Assembly: GCA_028279185.1 (NCBI GenBank)
Contig: JANQSS010000073.1
Span: 1-55,929, forward strand
Direction of reading: 5' to 3'
DNA length: 55,929 bases
Source: Saprospiraceae bacterium
GTDB taxonomy: Bacteria; Bacteroidota; Bacteroidia; Chitinophagales; Saprospiraceae
The position numbers and the translations under genes are program-made. Each line of letters starts with the position of its first letter. Position 1 is the stretch's first letter. This document shows positions 10,701-20,200 of the stretch, one piece after another. The notes beneath the pieces were generated by a model, which worked only from the letters and a program-made list of their open reading frames with translations, was not told where the DNA came from and searched no databases.

Positions 10701-11397
10701 TGATTTACGCCGTACAGGCAATATTCTCGCGTTAGCGAATTATACATTGCAATTTGCAGATGGCACGGGTTCTGATTCACAGACACAACTTGTGCTTGGA
10801 AGCACAGGACAAACGATTCGAACACTATCGGCTTTGAATTTTGACGAACGCCATCGATTTAATTTAACACTGGATTATCGGTATGGGCAGGGTAAGAAAT
10901 ATAATGGACCGACATTATTCGGTGCAGATATTTTTGCAAATACCGGAGCTAATATTCAGGTAACAGCCGTGTCCGGTCGTCCATATACGAAAGCAATTAA
11001 TCCAACAGAATTTGGTGGGTCTGGATTCCGCGGTGGTCAAAATGAAAACAGATTGCCATGGACCAATAATGTCGATTTACGTCTTGACAAAGATTTTACA
11101 CTGTTTAGAGGGAATGAAGACAAAAAAGCCCTTTCCTTTAATGTGTATTTACGCGTTCAGAATTTGTTTGATACAAGAAATGTTAGTGGCGTGTACACAT
11201 TTACAGGTGATCCGGAAGATTCAGGATTTTTGGCGCACCCAAGAGGACAAGAAGCAGTACAGGGCGCCCAAAATCGTGAAGATGCAGGGCAAGGATTGAG
11301 AGACTCTTATTTGGATTTGTATCAAGCTGCAGCTTTAGCCCCTGGATTTTTCACGTTGCCTCGTCGAATATTTTTAGGCGCATATTTTAATTTCTAA
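7753..11397 (+). CDS. TonB-dependent outer-membrane receptor with CarboxypepD_reg-like N-terminal domain
   Basis: A 1214-residue outer-membrane protein. A signal peptide ends near residue 21 (FATFA before QTSIEGK). Residues ~24-105 form the carboxypeptidase-regulatory-like beta domain common in Bacteroidota receptors (GKVTDEETGEPILFGDV, TDFDGNYSIANIDGGTYDI). The plug follows (~115-235: DDIQSLPTKNINALASL, NARGSRASGTDYYLDGIRV, GGIPASYGDVTGAVI), then a ~980-residue barrel ending in aromatic FLGAYFNF. It should import or handle a bulky substrate with energy from TonB-ExbBD. No SusD partner is adjacent, so it is not a classical Sus pair. It lies 27 bases before the giant exported protein and probably heads an operon with that gene and the PorV/PorQ-like gene. 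Confidence 0.92.
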   Translation: MINKYLPTLLLTLFFGFATFAQTSIEGKVTDEETGEPILFGDVALYKNGVLVTGAQTDFDGNYSIANIDGGTYDIEASYVGYSAKRVTAVQVTGGRVTRVDFQIGVGIDLEGVTIVEYKKPLIDIDNTSSGGALTADDIQSLPTKNINALASLTAGLASSDGGAINARGSRASGTDYYLDGIRVSGALIPQSEIEQLTSLIGGIPASYGDVTGAVISLTSKGPSNKISGGLEVETSEYLDDFGYNLVSGNLSGPILKNDKGQSVIGFRVSGQYISREDDGPSAVGGYYSTEDHIKFLEENPLNDVGALNAEFDRLQRNGGSLQLLNTRPNQENEDINLTGNILFRLGGALDITLTGGYIDNNNRFAPSRAWQTYNWTRNPTALNQTYRGNIRIKHRLGRRNINLEEGETQTVSAIRNVSYTITGGFQRREGSNEDMVHRDRMFEYGYVGNFDVDFDPAFGLNDSMQVAHLGYNPVVVGYTGNTQGINDAWLALNDYEEDGEENLPTDVLSFNANNGSVNSLYTSAWGFHSAPGRVYNTLSKSQGDRYTADVRTSFDFVPGSSEKGRHSIEIGFLYEQRESRFWRVSPVGLYTEARDRVNAPLFGAGVDSTVVVDSMNGVLVFAPNTPNEILPSFYKNIRDARGIAYNEFVNIDGIAPSEMQLEWFEPEELTEDGLVTFYGYDYLGNEVGADATFDDFFLDRNADGRQDFVVAPFQPNYLAAYIQDKFSYKDIIFRLGVRMERYDANTKVLKDPFSLYEIMSASEFATFTGKTLPAGVEDDFKVYVESAGSEVVQAYRDEEQWYDASGQAVNDGSIIYGSGGIVNPFYKERDDTKRNIRNPEFADIIDGSFEDYEPEINFAPRLSFSFPISEASNFFANYDVLYQRPTTGVLYTPLSYFYFETDAASNNINGNPNLKPQQTTQYEIGFNQKISNTSAIRIQAFYKEERDRIQSRTLQQVATPIGAYSTYDNIDFATIKGFSFTYDLRRTGNILALANYTLQFADGTGSDSQTQLVLGSTGQTIRTLSALNFDERHRFNLTLDYRYGQGKKYNGPTLFGADIFANTGANIQVTAVSGRPYTKAINPTEFGGSGFRGGQNENRLPWTNNVDLRLDKDFTLFRGNEDKKALSFNVYLRVQNLFDTRNVSGVYTFTGDPEDSGFLAHPRGQEAVQGAQNREDAGQGLRDSYLDLYQAAALAPGFFTLPRRIFLGAYFNF

Positions 11398-11424
11398 AAC
11401 CATTAATTGACTAAAAAGAATGTC

Positions 11425-14400
11425 ATGATAAATAAAAGACGCATTTATTTTCTATTCTTCTGCCTTTTGGGTTTTGCCGTGCAGAGTTATGCACATGTTG
11501 GTCCAAAAGACAAGAAAAAGAAGGAACGCAGCGCTCAATACCGCATGGATTGCGCAGAGTCTCGTGGAGATGCTGATCTGGAGATCAACAATGTACGGGC
11601 CCGACTACAAGTAGGTGGCGACTTGTTCTGGAATTTCGATGATGGTCGATATATCGTTCCTAAGCGAGATCCTGGATCAGGAATTGAAGAAGTGTCTTCA
11701 ATTTTTGCAGCCGCCGTTTGGATTGGAGGAGTATTGCCCGGAGATAATCCTTCATTAAAAATTGCTTGTCAGGATTATAGAACAAACAATGGTGTCGATT
11801 TTTATCCAGGCCCCCTACGTGATGAAGATGGAACCACAGATGCTACCCGTTGTCGGGAATGGGACCAATTTTTCCGCGTACACGGAGATTCGATTCGTAA
11901 GCACCTTGAATTTGTGCAGGCTAAGAAATTAGGCGGGGAATATACTGAAGAAATGATACCGGTTCATTTAAAACAATGGCCAGCACTGGGTAATCCTTTT
12001 TTCACAGAATTCTATGATTTTGAATTACCCGATGCGCGTCAAGGATTGGGAAATTTCTATGATTCGGATGAATTTGGTGACCGAGATGGACTATATAATC
12101 CATTAGATGGAGATTATCCGGTTATTGATATTCGTGGCTGTGAAGAACCGCAATTTCCTGATGACATGTATTTCTGTATTTACAATGACAATGGCAACGT
12201 CCATGAAGTGACCGGCGGAACAGCTATTCGAATGGAAGTTCAACTTCAGGCATTTGGTTATAAAACGCAGGACGAAATCAACGACATGACGTTCTATCGT
12301 TACAAATTAATAAATAGAGCACAGGAGCCAATCGACTCTACATTTTTTGCCATGTGGGTTGATGCTGACCTCGGTTGCCCTGATGATGATTTTGTCGGAT
12401 GTGATTCTACACAAAGTTTAATGTATGTATACAATGAAGATGCGGTCGATGGAATAAATGATTGTGAATGTATCGTCGGGAATGAAATCATTCCTACCTA
12501 CTGCAATCAGGTTCCAATTCTGGGAGTAGATTATTTTAGAGGACCCTTGAGTGAGCCGCGTCCCGATCCCGTAACTGGATTGCCGGTACGTGTCGACTTA
12601 GGGATGACTTCCTTTATGTATTACAATCGTGGTGGAGGTAACAATGATCCCGGAACGGAAGATCCCTCTACGCCGATAGAATACTATCGATATCTAAATG
12701 GATTTTGGCGTGATGGTACAGCACTGACAATAGGCGGTACAGGCTATCTATCTGGTAGTGATCAAACGAGATATGCCTTTCCATTTGCACCGGATGACGC
12801 TGGTGGATGGTCTATGTGTGAGGCTGGATTGATTGAATGGGATCGACGAACGCTGCAAGCAACTGGTCCTTTCCGTTTGGATCCGGGCGCAGTCAATGAG
12901 CTGATTATTGGAGTTGTGTGGTTGCAAGATGCAGATTATCCTTGTCCCTCAATTGATCCACTCTTACGTGCCGACCAAACAGCTCAAGGTCTTTTTGACG
13001 TGTGTTTTGAATTATTGGATGGACCCGATGCACCGACGATTTGTCCATTGGAATTGGATCAGGAAATTGTCTTTACACTTGTAAATGATCGACTATCTTC
13101 CAATAACTATGGATTAAATTATTCGCAACCCGATCCCAAGATTGCGGGACTGCCTATTTCAGATTCGCTTTACCGCTTCGAAGGATATCGTGTTTACCAA
13201 TTGGCTTCTGCCGACATAAAAGCAATTGTTGCTAATTTTGAAGACATAACCAAGGCGCGTGAAGTCGCACGATTTGACGTTGTAAATAATGTTACAACTA
13301 TTTATAATTGGGAACCAATCGAAAATCCTTTGGAACCCGGATCTGTATGGGTGCCGGAACGAAAAGTGGATGGCTTGGATAATGGTATTTCACACAGTTT
13401 CAGATTGACCCAGGATGCATTTGCCAGTGGAGATGATATTCGATTAATTAATTTTAAGAAATATTATTACGCAGTAATTGCATACGCGCATAACAATTTT
13501 GAGAATTTTGATCCGGTACGTCCATCCTTCGGTCAACGTGAGCCGTACATTGTCGGACGCCGAAATGTTACGGAGTATACACTGGTACCTAGAAAAACAG
13601 CACATTTAAATCTGCATTCGATTTATGGCGAAGGTTTAGAAGTCACGAGACTTGATGGAAACGGAGCTGGTGATAACCCTCTGATGATTTCACAAGAGAC
13701 ACGGGAGGAAATCGTACGGAACGGAGTGGTAAATGAAATAACCTATCTGCCGGGAAGCTCGCCATTGAGTGCTAAAATTTATGACCCTGTAAATGTCAAA
13801 GACGGAACATATTTAATTTCGTTCGAGGACTTTTCAGGAGATCCGAATTTGGTCGCAACAAAATTCACTGTATTGCGAGAAGGAGATCCAGAACCTTCAT
13901 TTGAATCGGAGTCCAGGTTGGACATCGTAAATGAACACTTAATTAATAACTATGGATTTTCCATTCGATTTGGCCAGACAATAGAGCCTGGGTCTGATCC
14001 ATTCAGTGACCCTACGAACGGATACATTGGTGCTAATATTGAATATGCAGATCCGAATGGCGAGGATTGGTATAGATTTATACAGGAGGGATTAGCAGGG
14101 CCTATCAATTTCATTAAGACCGACGATATGGAACAGCAAATATTTGAATATGATCCAAACCAGGTTTATACGACTCAATTTCAGACAGGATTTTATCCGT
14201 TTGTTATGTTGGCCTATGATACGAGTGGAATAAGCGGAATTAATGCACCTTTAAACAATAATTTGTTCTTTTCACCTGGATGGTTCAACTCTTTTGCAGC
14301 CCAGATTAGAAATGACATCGACAGATTGGAAAATTTGAATAATGTTGATATCGTATTTACATCGAATAAAGACCTTTGGAGCCGCTGTATGGTCGTCCAA

Positions 14401-15543
14401 TCTGCCAATTATGGCTTTGAAGATTTAATCGATCAGGACAAACCTTCTCGGGAACGAGATAATGCAAGCATGGATTTATTACGTCGTCCAACGGTGACGA
14501 AAGAAGCACGTACCGATAATGATAATATTCCGATGGATGATCCGAATGCCGTTGGAAAAGATTCGGTTGGATATGCCTATTTTCCAGGTTATGCTGTTGA
14601 TGTGGAGACGGGACGTCGACTGAATATTTTCTTTGGTGAGAATACTTATTTCTCACCGGAAAACCGAGGAAATGGTCTAGGTAGTAATCCGTTTTTTCCT
14701 CCAGCTAATCCAGTCGCGCCGTTTGATATACGAAATATCGATAGTTTACCTGATAATTCACTACGTGGCAATGATCGGATGTGGAACCCAAATGAAATAA
14801 CCAATATTCTCGATCAGGTAATGGCGGGTGGACAACAATACATTTACGTTACAAATTTGGAATACGATGGCTGTAAAAAAATGCACGACACACTGCTTCG
14901 TGTAGCAGAAAGTCCGGAGATATTTAAACGTGCCACAAAGCGAAATATATTTAAATTTATTTCCTGGGCTGGATTTCCAATTATGGCACCAGGTGCAGCG
15001 TTGACGTCATATGCAGACGGATTAATTCCAAACGACTTAACAATAAGTCTGCGAGTGAAAAATCCCTATCAGCAAGCTGTGCACACTGGAAATAACGACG
15101 GATTTAACCAATATCGAATTAAAATTGAAGGTAAACAGGCAACGGATTTAAATCCTGATGAAGTAGAGTCGGCATTGGATTTAATTAATGTTGTGCCAAA
15201 TCCGTATTATGCATATTCGGTCTATGAAAACTCGGCTGTCGAGAATATTGTGAAAATTACCAATTTGCCACAAGTCGCAACTGTGACCATCTATTCGCTT
15301 GATGGCAAGTTTATTCGACGGTATGAGCAAAATGCTGAAAATGGTTCTAAAGGAACTATTCTCAATGCGCCAATTCCAGGCCAGTTGTTTACGACAGATG
15401 TTGAATGGGATTTAAAGAATGACGACGGTATTCCAATTGCAAGTGGCATTTATTTTATTCATGTCGAAGCACCTGGTTTAGGTGAGCGCGTAATAAAATG
15501 GTTCGGTGTTAACCGCAAATTTGATCCTTCTGCAATTAATTAA
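11425..15543 (+). CDS. Giant exported protein with T9SS type A-like C-terminal domain, copy 1
   Basis: A 1372-residue protein of unknown function. A signal peptide (MINKRRIYFLFFCLLGF...QSYA) precedes HVGP. The body has many conserved Asp/Gly/Asn-rich and paired Cys segments (YRMDCAESR, GCPDDDFVGCDSTQSLMYVYNEDAVDG, YPCPSIDPLLRADQ) and a fibronectin-like feel near RFEGYRVYQLASADI, but I recognise no catalytic motif. The last ~95 residues (VVPNPYYAYSVYEN ... VTIYSLDGKFIRR ... WDLKNDDGIPIASGIYFIHV ... GERVIKWFGV) form a T9SS sorting-type domain, so surface export is likely. The start is the ATG at 11425; a TTG six codons upstream is less likely. It is sandwiched between the TonB receptor and the PorV/PorQ-like gene, and closely resembles the gene at 17254. 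Confidence 0.85.
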   Translation: MINKRRIYFLFFCLLGFAVQSYAHVGPKDKKKKERSAQYRMDCAESRGDADLEINNVRARLQVGGDLFWNFDDGRYIVPKRDPGSGIEEVSSIFAAAVWIGGVLPGDNPSLKIACQDYRTNNGVDFYPGPLRDEDGTTDATRCREWDQFFRVHGDSIRKHLEFVQAKKLGGEYTEEMIPVHLKQWPALGNPFFTEFYDFELPDARQGLGNFYDSDEFGDRDGLYNPLDGDYPVIDIRGCEEPQFPDDMYFCIYNDNGNVHEVTGGTAIRMEVQLQAFGYKTQDEINDMTFYRYKLINRAQEPIDSTFFAMWVDADLGCPDDDFVGCDSTQSLMYVYNEDAVDGINDCECIVGNEIIPTYCNQVPILGVDYFRGPLSEPRPDPVTGLPVRVDLGMTSFMYYNRGGGNNDPGTEDPSTPIEYYRYLNGFWRDGTALTIGGTGYLSGSDQTRYAFPFAPDDAGGWSMCEAGLIEWDRRTLQATGPFRLDPGAVNELIIGVVWLQDADYPCPSIDPLLRADQTAQGLFDVCFELLDGPDAPTICPLELDQEIVFTLVNDRLSSNNYGLNYSQPDPKIAGLPISDSLYRFEGYRVYQLASADIKAIVANFEDITKAREVARFDVVNNVTTIYNWEPIENPLEPGSVWVPERKVDGLDNGISHSFRLTQDAFASGDDIRLINFKKYYYAVIAYAHNNFENFDPVRPSFGQREPYIVGRRNVTEYTLVPRKTAHLNLHSIYGEGLEVTRLDGNGAGDNPLMISQETREEIVRNGVVNEITYLPGSSPLSAKIYDPVNVKDGTYLISFEDFSGDPNLVATKFTVLREGDPEPSFESESRLDIVNEHLINNYGFSIRFGQTIEPGSDPFSDPTNGYIGANIEYADPNGEDWYRFIQEGLAGPINFIKTDDMEQQIFEYDPNQVYTTQFQTGFYPFVMLAYDTSGISGINAPLNNNLFFSPGWFNSFAAQIRNDIDRLENLNNVDIVFTSNKDLWSRCMVVQSANYGFEDLIDQDKPSRERDNASMDLLRRPTVTKEARTDNDNIPMDDPNAVGKDSVGYAYFPGYAVDVETGRRLNIFFGENTYFSPENRGNGLGSNPFFPPANPVAPFDIRNIDSLPDNSLRGNDRMWNPNEITNILDQVMAGGQQYIYVTNLEYDGCKKMHDTLLRVAESPEIFKRATKRNIFKFISWAGFPIMAPGAALTSYADGLIPNDLTISLRVKNPYQQAVHTGNNDGFNQYRIKIEGKQATDLNPDEVESALDLINVVPNPYYAYSVYENSAVENIVKITNLPQVATVTIYSLDGKFIRRYEQNAENGSKGTILNAPIPGQLFTTDVEWDLKNDDGIPIASGIYFIHVEAPGLGERVIKWFGVNRKFDPSAIN

Positions 15544-15554
15544 AATTAAAATTA

Positions 15555-15584
15555 GTGGACGATCTGTATAATCAGGTCGTCCAC
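15555..15584 (+). other. Intercistronic hairpin between giant protein 1 and PorV/PorQ-like gene
   Basis: A perfect 8-bp stem (GTGGACGA 15555-15562 with TCGTCCAC 15577-15584) lies in the 64-base gap between the two genes. No T run follows, so it is more likely an mRNA-processing or stability element than a full terminator. It may adjust the ratio of the two proteins. Confidence 0.45.
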
Positions 15585-15607
15585 CCTAATACAAAATAAT
15601 CGAGTGT

Positions 15608-16693
15608 ATGATAAATCGATACTTTTCAAAAATTGGAATTGTTGCACTGTTGCTAATTACAGCACAGCTTTTTGCTGGTAACCCTGATAGACAGGGCGAA
15701 GCTGGAGCATATGAGCTGCTGATGAATCCCTGGGCACGCTCGGCGGGACTCAGCGGAATGAATATTTCAAATATATCAGGAGTAGAGGCTATGCGCGTCA
15801 ACATTGCCGGCTTGTCTCGGATCAATAAGACGCAAATAAATATTGGTCATACCGATTATCTGACGGCCACAAATACCAAGTTAAATGCTTTTGGACTGGC
15901 ACAAAAAGTTGGTAAGACTGGAACCATTGGTATTTCACTTATGGCGGTCGACTTTGGTGAATTACGTGTCACAACGACTGAACAACCTGATGGAACAGGT
16001 GCGACATTTGAACCAACGTTTTTCAATGTTGGTGTTGGCTATTCCTATATGTTTGAAAACAAAATTTCGGTAGGATTTATATTTAGAGTCGTTTCAGAAT
16101 CAAATAATGATATACGCGGCGGTGGCGTGGCCATCGATGCGGGCGTTCAATATATCACAGGTAAAAATGACAATTTTAAATTCGGTATTGCCCTGCGTAA
16201 TGTCGGATCTAAAATGCGATTTCAAGGAAACGGCTTGTCTATAGAATTAGATCCAGATGGGCCAAATGGACAAAATGATGGAATAGTATTGAAGCAGGAT
16301 GCAGCGACATTTGAGCTTCCTTCCCTATTGAATATTGGTGTATCAAATGATTTTTATCTCGGCAAGGCGTCGGAAGAGGACAAAATCTCTTACCACAGAG
16401 TCACTGTACTCGCGAGTTTTGTCGCGAATAGTTTTTCACGTGACCAAATCGGTGGTGGATTGGAATATTCATTCAAAGAGCGGTTTATGTTACGCGCTGG
16501 TTATAAAACAGAAATTGGAGAGGATGATGTGGTAGAAATCAACAACGTTTATTCCGGACTTAGTGCTGGTGCAACTTTCGTTTTGCCAGTGAGTAAGAAG
16601 AATAAAATGAATACATTGGCTATAAGCTATGCCTACCGGGCAACCGATGTGTTCGATGGTACGCATAACTTCGGCGTGTCCATTTCGATGTAA
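15608..16693 (+). CDS. PorV/PorQ family outer-membrane protein
   Basis: A 361-residue beta-barrel protein. A signal peptide ends near residue 23 (TAQLFA before GNPDRQG). The N-terminal GAYELLMNPWARSAGLSGMNISNISGVEAM with VNIAGLSRI matches the pattern of PorV/PorQ proteins (gain of a small plug followed by FadL-like strands). The rest shows short amphipathic strands (NVGVGYSYMF, VGFIFRVVSE, GGGLEYSFKERFMLRAGYK) and ends GVSISM. PorV acts as a T9SS shuttle protein that carries cargo from the translocon to the attachment complex. The immediate neighbour is a giant protein with a T9SS-type C-terminus, so a dedicated partner role is a reasonable inference. It is followed by a terminator. Confidence 0.82.
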   Translation: MINRYFSKIGIVALLLITAQLFAGNPDRQGEAGAYELLMNPWARSAGLSGMNISNISGVEAMRVNIAGLSRINKTQINIGHTDYLTATNTKLNAFGLAQKVGKTGTIGISLMAVDFGELRVTTTEQPDGTGATFEPTFFNVGVGYSYMFENKISVGFIFRVVSESNNDIRGGGVAIDAGVQYITGKNDNFKFGIALRNVGSKMRFQGNGLSIELDPDGPNGQNDGIVLKQDAATFELPSLLNIGVSNDFYLGKASEEDKISYHRVTVLASFVANSFSRDQIGGGLEYSFKERFMLRAGYKTEIGEDDVVEINNVYSGLSAGATFVLPVSKKNKMNTLAISYAYRATDVFDGTHNFGVSISM

Positions 16694-16728
16694 GCAACGA
16701 AAAGATCTTTTTTTACAAAACGTAATTA

Positions 16729-16764
16729 AGCGTTTCTGTCTTTATTGATGGAAACGCTTTTTTA
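16729..16764 (+). terminator. Terminator of the TonB / giant protein / PorV-like operon
   Basis: An 8-bp stem (AGCGTTTC 16729-16736 with GAAACGCT 16751-16758) is followed by six T. The element and its flanks recur almost base for base at 21570, a key sign of tandem duplication. Confidence 0.85.
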
Positions 16765-17253
16765 ATGTATGGTTTTGTGTAATTATTTTCCTTTGCCCGG
16801 TTTTAATCAATCTAGAAGAGGGTGTATTAAAAATCGTGCACCTTTTTTAAACACTTCACGAGGAAATTAAATTCTTGTTTCACCACATTCATCTTCCCCT
16901 ACGCTTATTTAATTTAATTCCATGGCGATATTACTGCTTGCCTGTCTTATCGATTTAAGATGTACTACTGCCAGACAATCGTTTTATGTAAAATTTATGT
17001 TGTGACAATAGTTTTACATACTTAAACGAGAAAATTAATAAAGAAATATGTTATTTGTTAAATAGACATGTAGGGCTTTAATGCAGTGATACAACAGGTG
17101 TCAAGTTCAAAAATATGTCATGCTGAAATGATCGAAGTACATTAATTTTTAGAAAAAAAACTAAAATTTCTTTGTATAAATAGTGCGATGAATTGAGGTC
17201 TTACCAGGAATAATTTCAAGGGTTTTAACAATATTTAATTTAAAGGACTCGCA
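16765..17253. other. Intergenic region upstream of giant protein copy 2
   Basis: About 490 AT-rich bases with no supported gene. Near 17117 there is a GTCATGCTGAAATGATCGAA stretch resembling the fragments of dispersed GTCATGCTGA-type repeats common between genes of Bacteroidota. A loose inverted pair (TTTTATGTAAAA near 16981 and AGTTTTACATAC near 17010) might serve as a regulator site. The promoter of the second giant gene must lie here, since a terminator precedes the region; I cannot place it confidently. Confidence 0.45.
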
Positions 17254-20200
17254 ATGAAAATTACTAATTACACTTGGTATCTAATATTTATTTTTTTGGG
17301 TCTAAGCGTGCAGAGTTATGCACATGTCGGACCCGATCGAAAGGACGTTAACCAACACAATGTTCAATATCGCATGGATTGTGAACCATCGCGAGCAACG
17401 GCAGATCTAGACATTAACAATGTCCGGGCGCGCTTACATGTTGCCGGGGATCTATTTTGGGATAACGAGAGGGGTGGGGGCTATATTGTTCCGAAGCGAG
17501 AGCCTACCTCCGGCATTGAAGAGGTATCGTCAATATATGCGGCAGCTGTTTGGATCGGAGGTGTCTTGAAAGGTGATGTACCTACTTTAAAAATCGCATG
17601 TCAAAATTATCGATCGCAAAATGGTGCGGATTTCTATCCCGGACCGCTTCGAGATGAAGACGGAAAAACAGATGCTCAAACTTGTAGGGATTGGGATCGA
17701 TTATTTAGAGTACGTGGCGATTCCGTTCGCAAGCACTTGGAATTAGTGAAATTGGACGCGGAAGGAATAATTCAATATACCGAGGACATGGTACCGGAAG
17801 ACTTAAAGAAATGGCCGGCGTTGGGTAATCCATTTTTCGCACAGTACTATGATTTTGAATTGCCGAATACCAATCAAGGACTAGGTGAGTTTTATGATGC
17901 GAGCCCAAGCAATGGTTTTTACAATCCACTCGATGGGGATTATCCGATAATCGGCCTCAGAGGTTGTACAGACCCAATCTTCGCCGACGAAATGTACTTC
18001 TCCGTCTACAATGATAATGGCAATGTGCATGAAGTCACGGGCGGGACGGCCATTCAAATGGAAGTACAATTGCAATCTTTTGCCTTTAAAACGTTGGATG
18101 AATTAAACGATATGACATTTTATCGATATAAAATGATCAATCGCGCACCAGAACCTATTGATTCAACCTTCTTTGGAATGTGGATTGACCCGGATCTGGG
18201 TTGTCCGGATGACGATTTCATAGGTTGTGATACATCACAAAGTTTGATGTATGTCTACAATGAAGATGCAGTAGATGGAACCAATGAATGCAATTGTATC
18301 ATTGGCAATGAAATAGTACCCTCGTATTGCGATGAAGTTCCTATTCTCGGAATAGACTTTTTCCAGGGCCCTTTAAGCGAGCCACGTTGGGATCCGGTAA
18401 CTGGACATTTTAGGAGAGTTGACTTGGGTATGTCATCGTTTATGTATTACAATCGTGGTGGTGGTAACAATGATTACGGCACGGAGGATCCGATAGAACC
18501 AATCGAATATTATCGTTACCTCACCGGACATTGGCGTGACGGATCTCCAATTACAATCGGAGGTACAGGATATATGTCAGGTGGCAAGCGGACAAAATAT
18601 GCCTTTCCCTCAGCACCTAATGCCGAAAATCAATGGTCTATGTGTGAAGCTGAACTACAAGCCTGGGACAGGCGAACGCTTCAGGCATCAGGGCCTTTTC
18701 GACTAGATCCGGGAGCTATCAATAATCTTATAATCGGTATTGTCTGGTTGCAGGATGCCGAATATCCCTGCCCTTCTATCGATCCGTTGCTTCGTGCGGA
18801 TCGAAGAGCGCAAGCCTTTTTTGACGGTTGTTTCATCGATATATTCGGGCCTGATGCACCAACCATATGCCCACTGGAACTGGATCAAGAGCTTGTCTTC
18901 ACGCTCGTCAATGATGCCAATACTTCAAATAATTATGGATTGAATTATAAAGTACCCGACCCACGTCTATCTGTTCCAAATGTAGCAGACAGTTTTTACA
19001 GATTCGAAGGATATCGCGTATTCCAGCTTGCATCTGCGAACGTCAACATCAGCCAGGCAAATCTCAATGACGTTGACAAGGCACGTGAGGTTGCCAGCTT
19101 TGATATTAAAAATAACATCAAGACCATTTACAATTGGGAAGCTGTACAAAACCCTCATGAAAATGGTGTCGTTTGGGAGCCGATAAAAATGGTAAGTGGG
19201 CTTGATAATGGAATATCCCATAGTTTTCGATTAACTCAAGATGCCTTTGCTAGTGGGGATGACATTCGACTGATTAATTTCAAGAAATATTATTATACCG
19301 TTATTGCTTATGCACATAACAATTTCCAGGATTTCGACCCGAATCAACCTTCAATAGGTCAACGTGAGCCATATATTGTAGGTCACAGAAACGTTACAAA
19401 ATATACGCTTGTTCCGCGTAAAACAACTCACATTAACCTGAACACGATGTACGGCGATCGACTGCCCGTGACACGCCTTGATGGAAACGGTGTCGGGGAA
19501 AACTTCCTATTAATTTCCGATAAAATGCGAGAGGAAATAGCGCTTAATGGAAAAGTGGATGAAATAACTTTTTTATCCGGAAATTCTCCTATTCACGCAC
19601 AGATCTACAACCCGGTCAATGTAAAAGATGGAACATATTTAATTTCATTTGAGGACTATTCAGGAGACCCAGAATTAAAGACTGCGAAATTTACAGTTTT
19701 GAAAGAAGGAGATGTCAATCCGGAATTTATTTCAGAGTCAAGGTTGGACATTGCAAACGAACACTTAATTAATAATTATGGATTTTCGATACATTTAGGC
19801 CAATCTGCAGAGCCAGGTACCGTTCCGTTTGATGATCCGATGAATGGTTTTATAGGAGCTTCAATGGAATATGCAGACCCAGATGGTGTCGACTGGTATC
19901 GCTTTATACAAGAGGATCAGGCCCCTACATTTGATTTTATTAAAACTGATTTACGGGATCAAAAAATTTATGGATACGATCCTAACCAGGTGTATACAAC
20001 CCATCATCAAACTGGGTTTTATCCATTTTTACTATTAGCCTATGACACCAACGGTATCGAAGGACTGAACACATCGTTTAATAATAATATATTTTGTTCT
20101 CCGGGATGGTTCGATGTTATGGCAGCACGTATTAGGGGCGATTACGATGGGTTAGAAAACTTAAACAACGTAGACATCGTATTTACAGCCAATAAAGAAT

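Noticed and set aside
16922-17005. 27-codon hydrophobic peptide in the gap before giant protein copy 2
   Set aside because: No ribosome site, no partner and low information; too likely by chance in AT-rich DNA.
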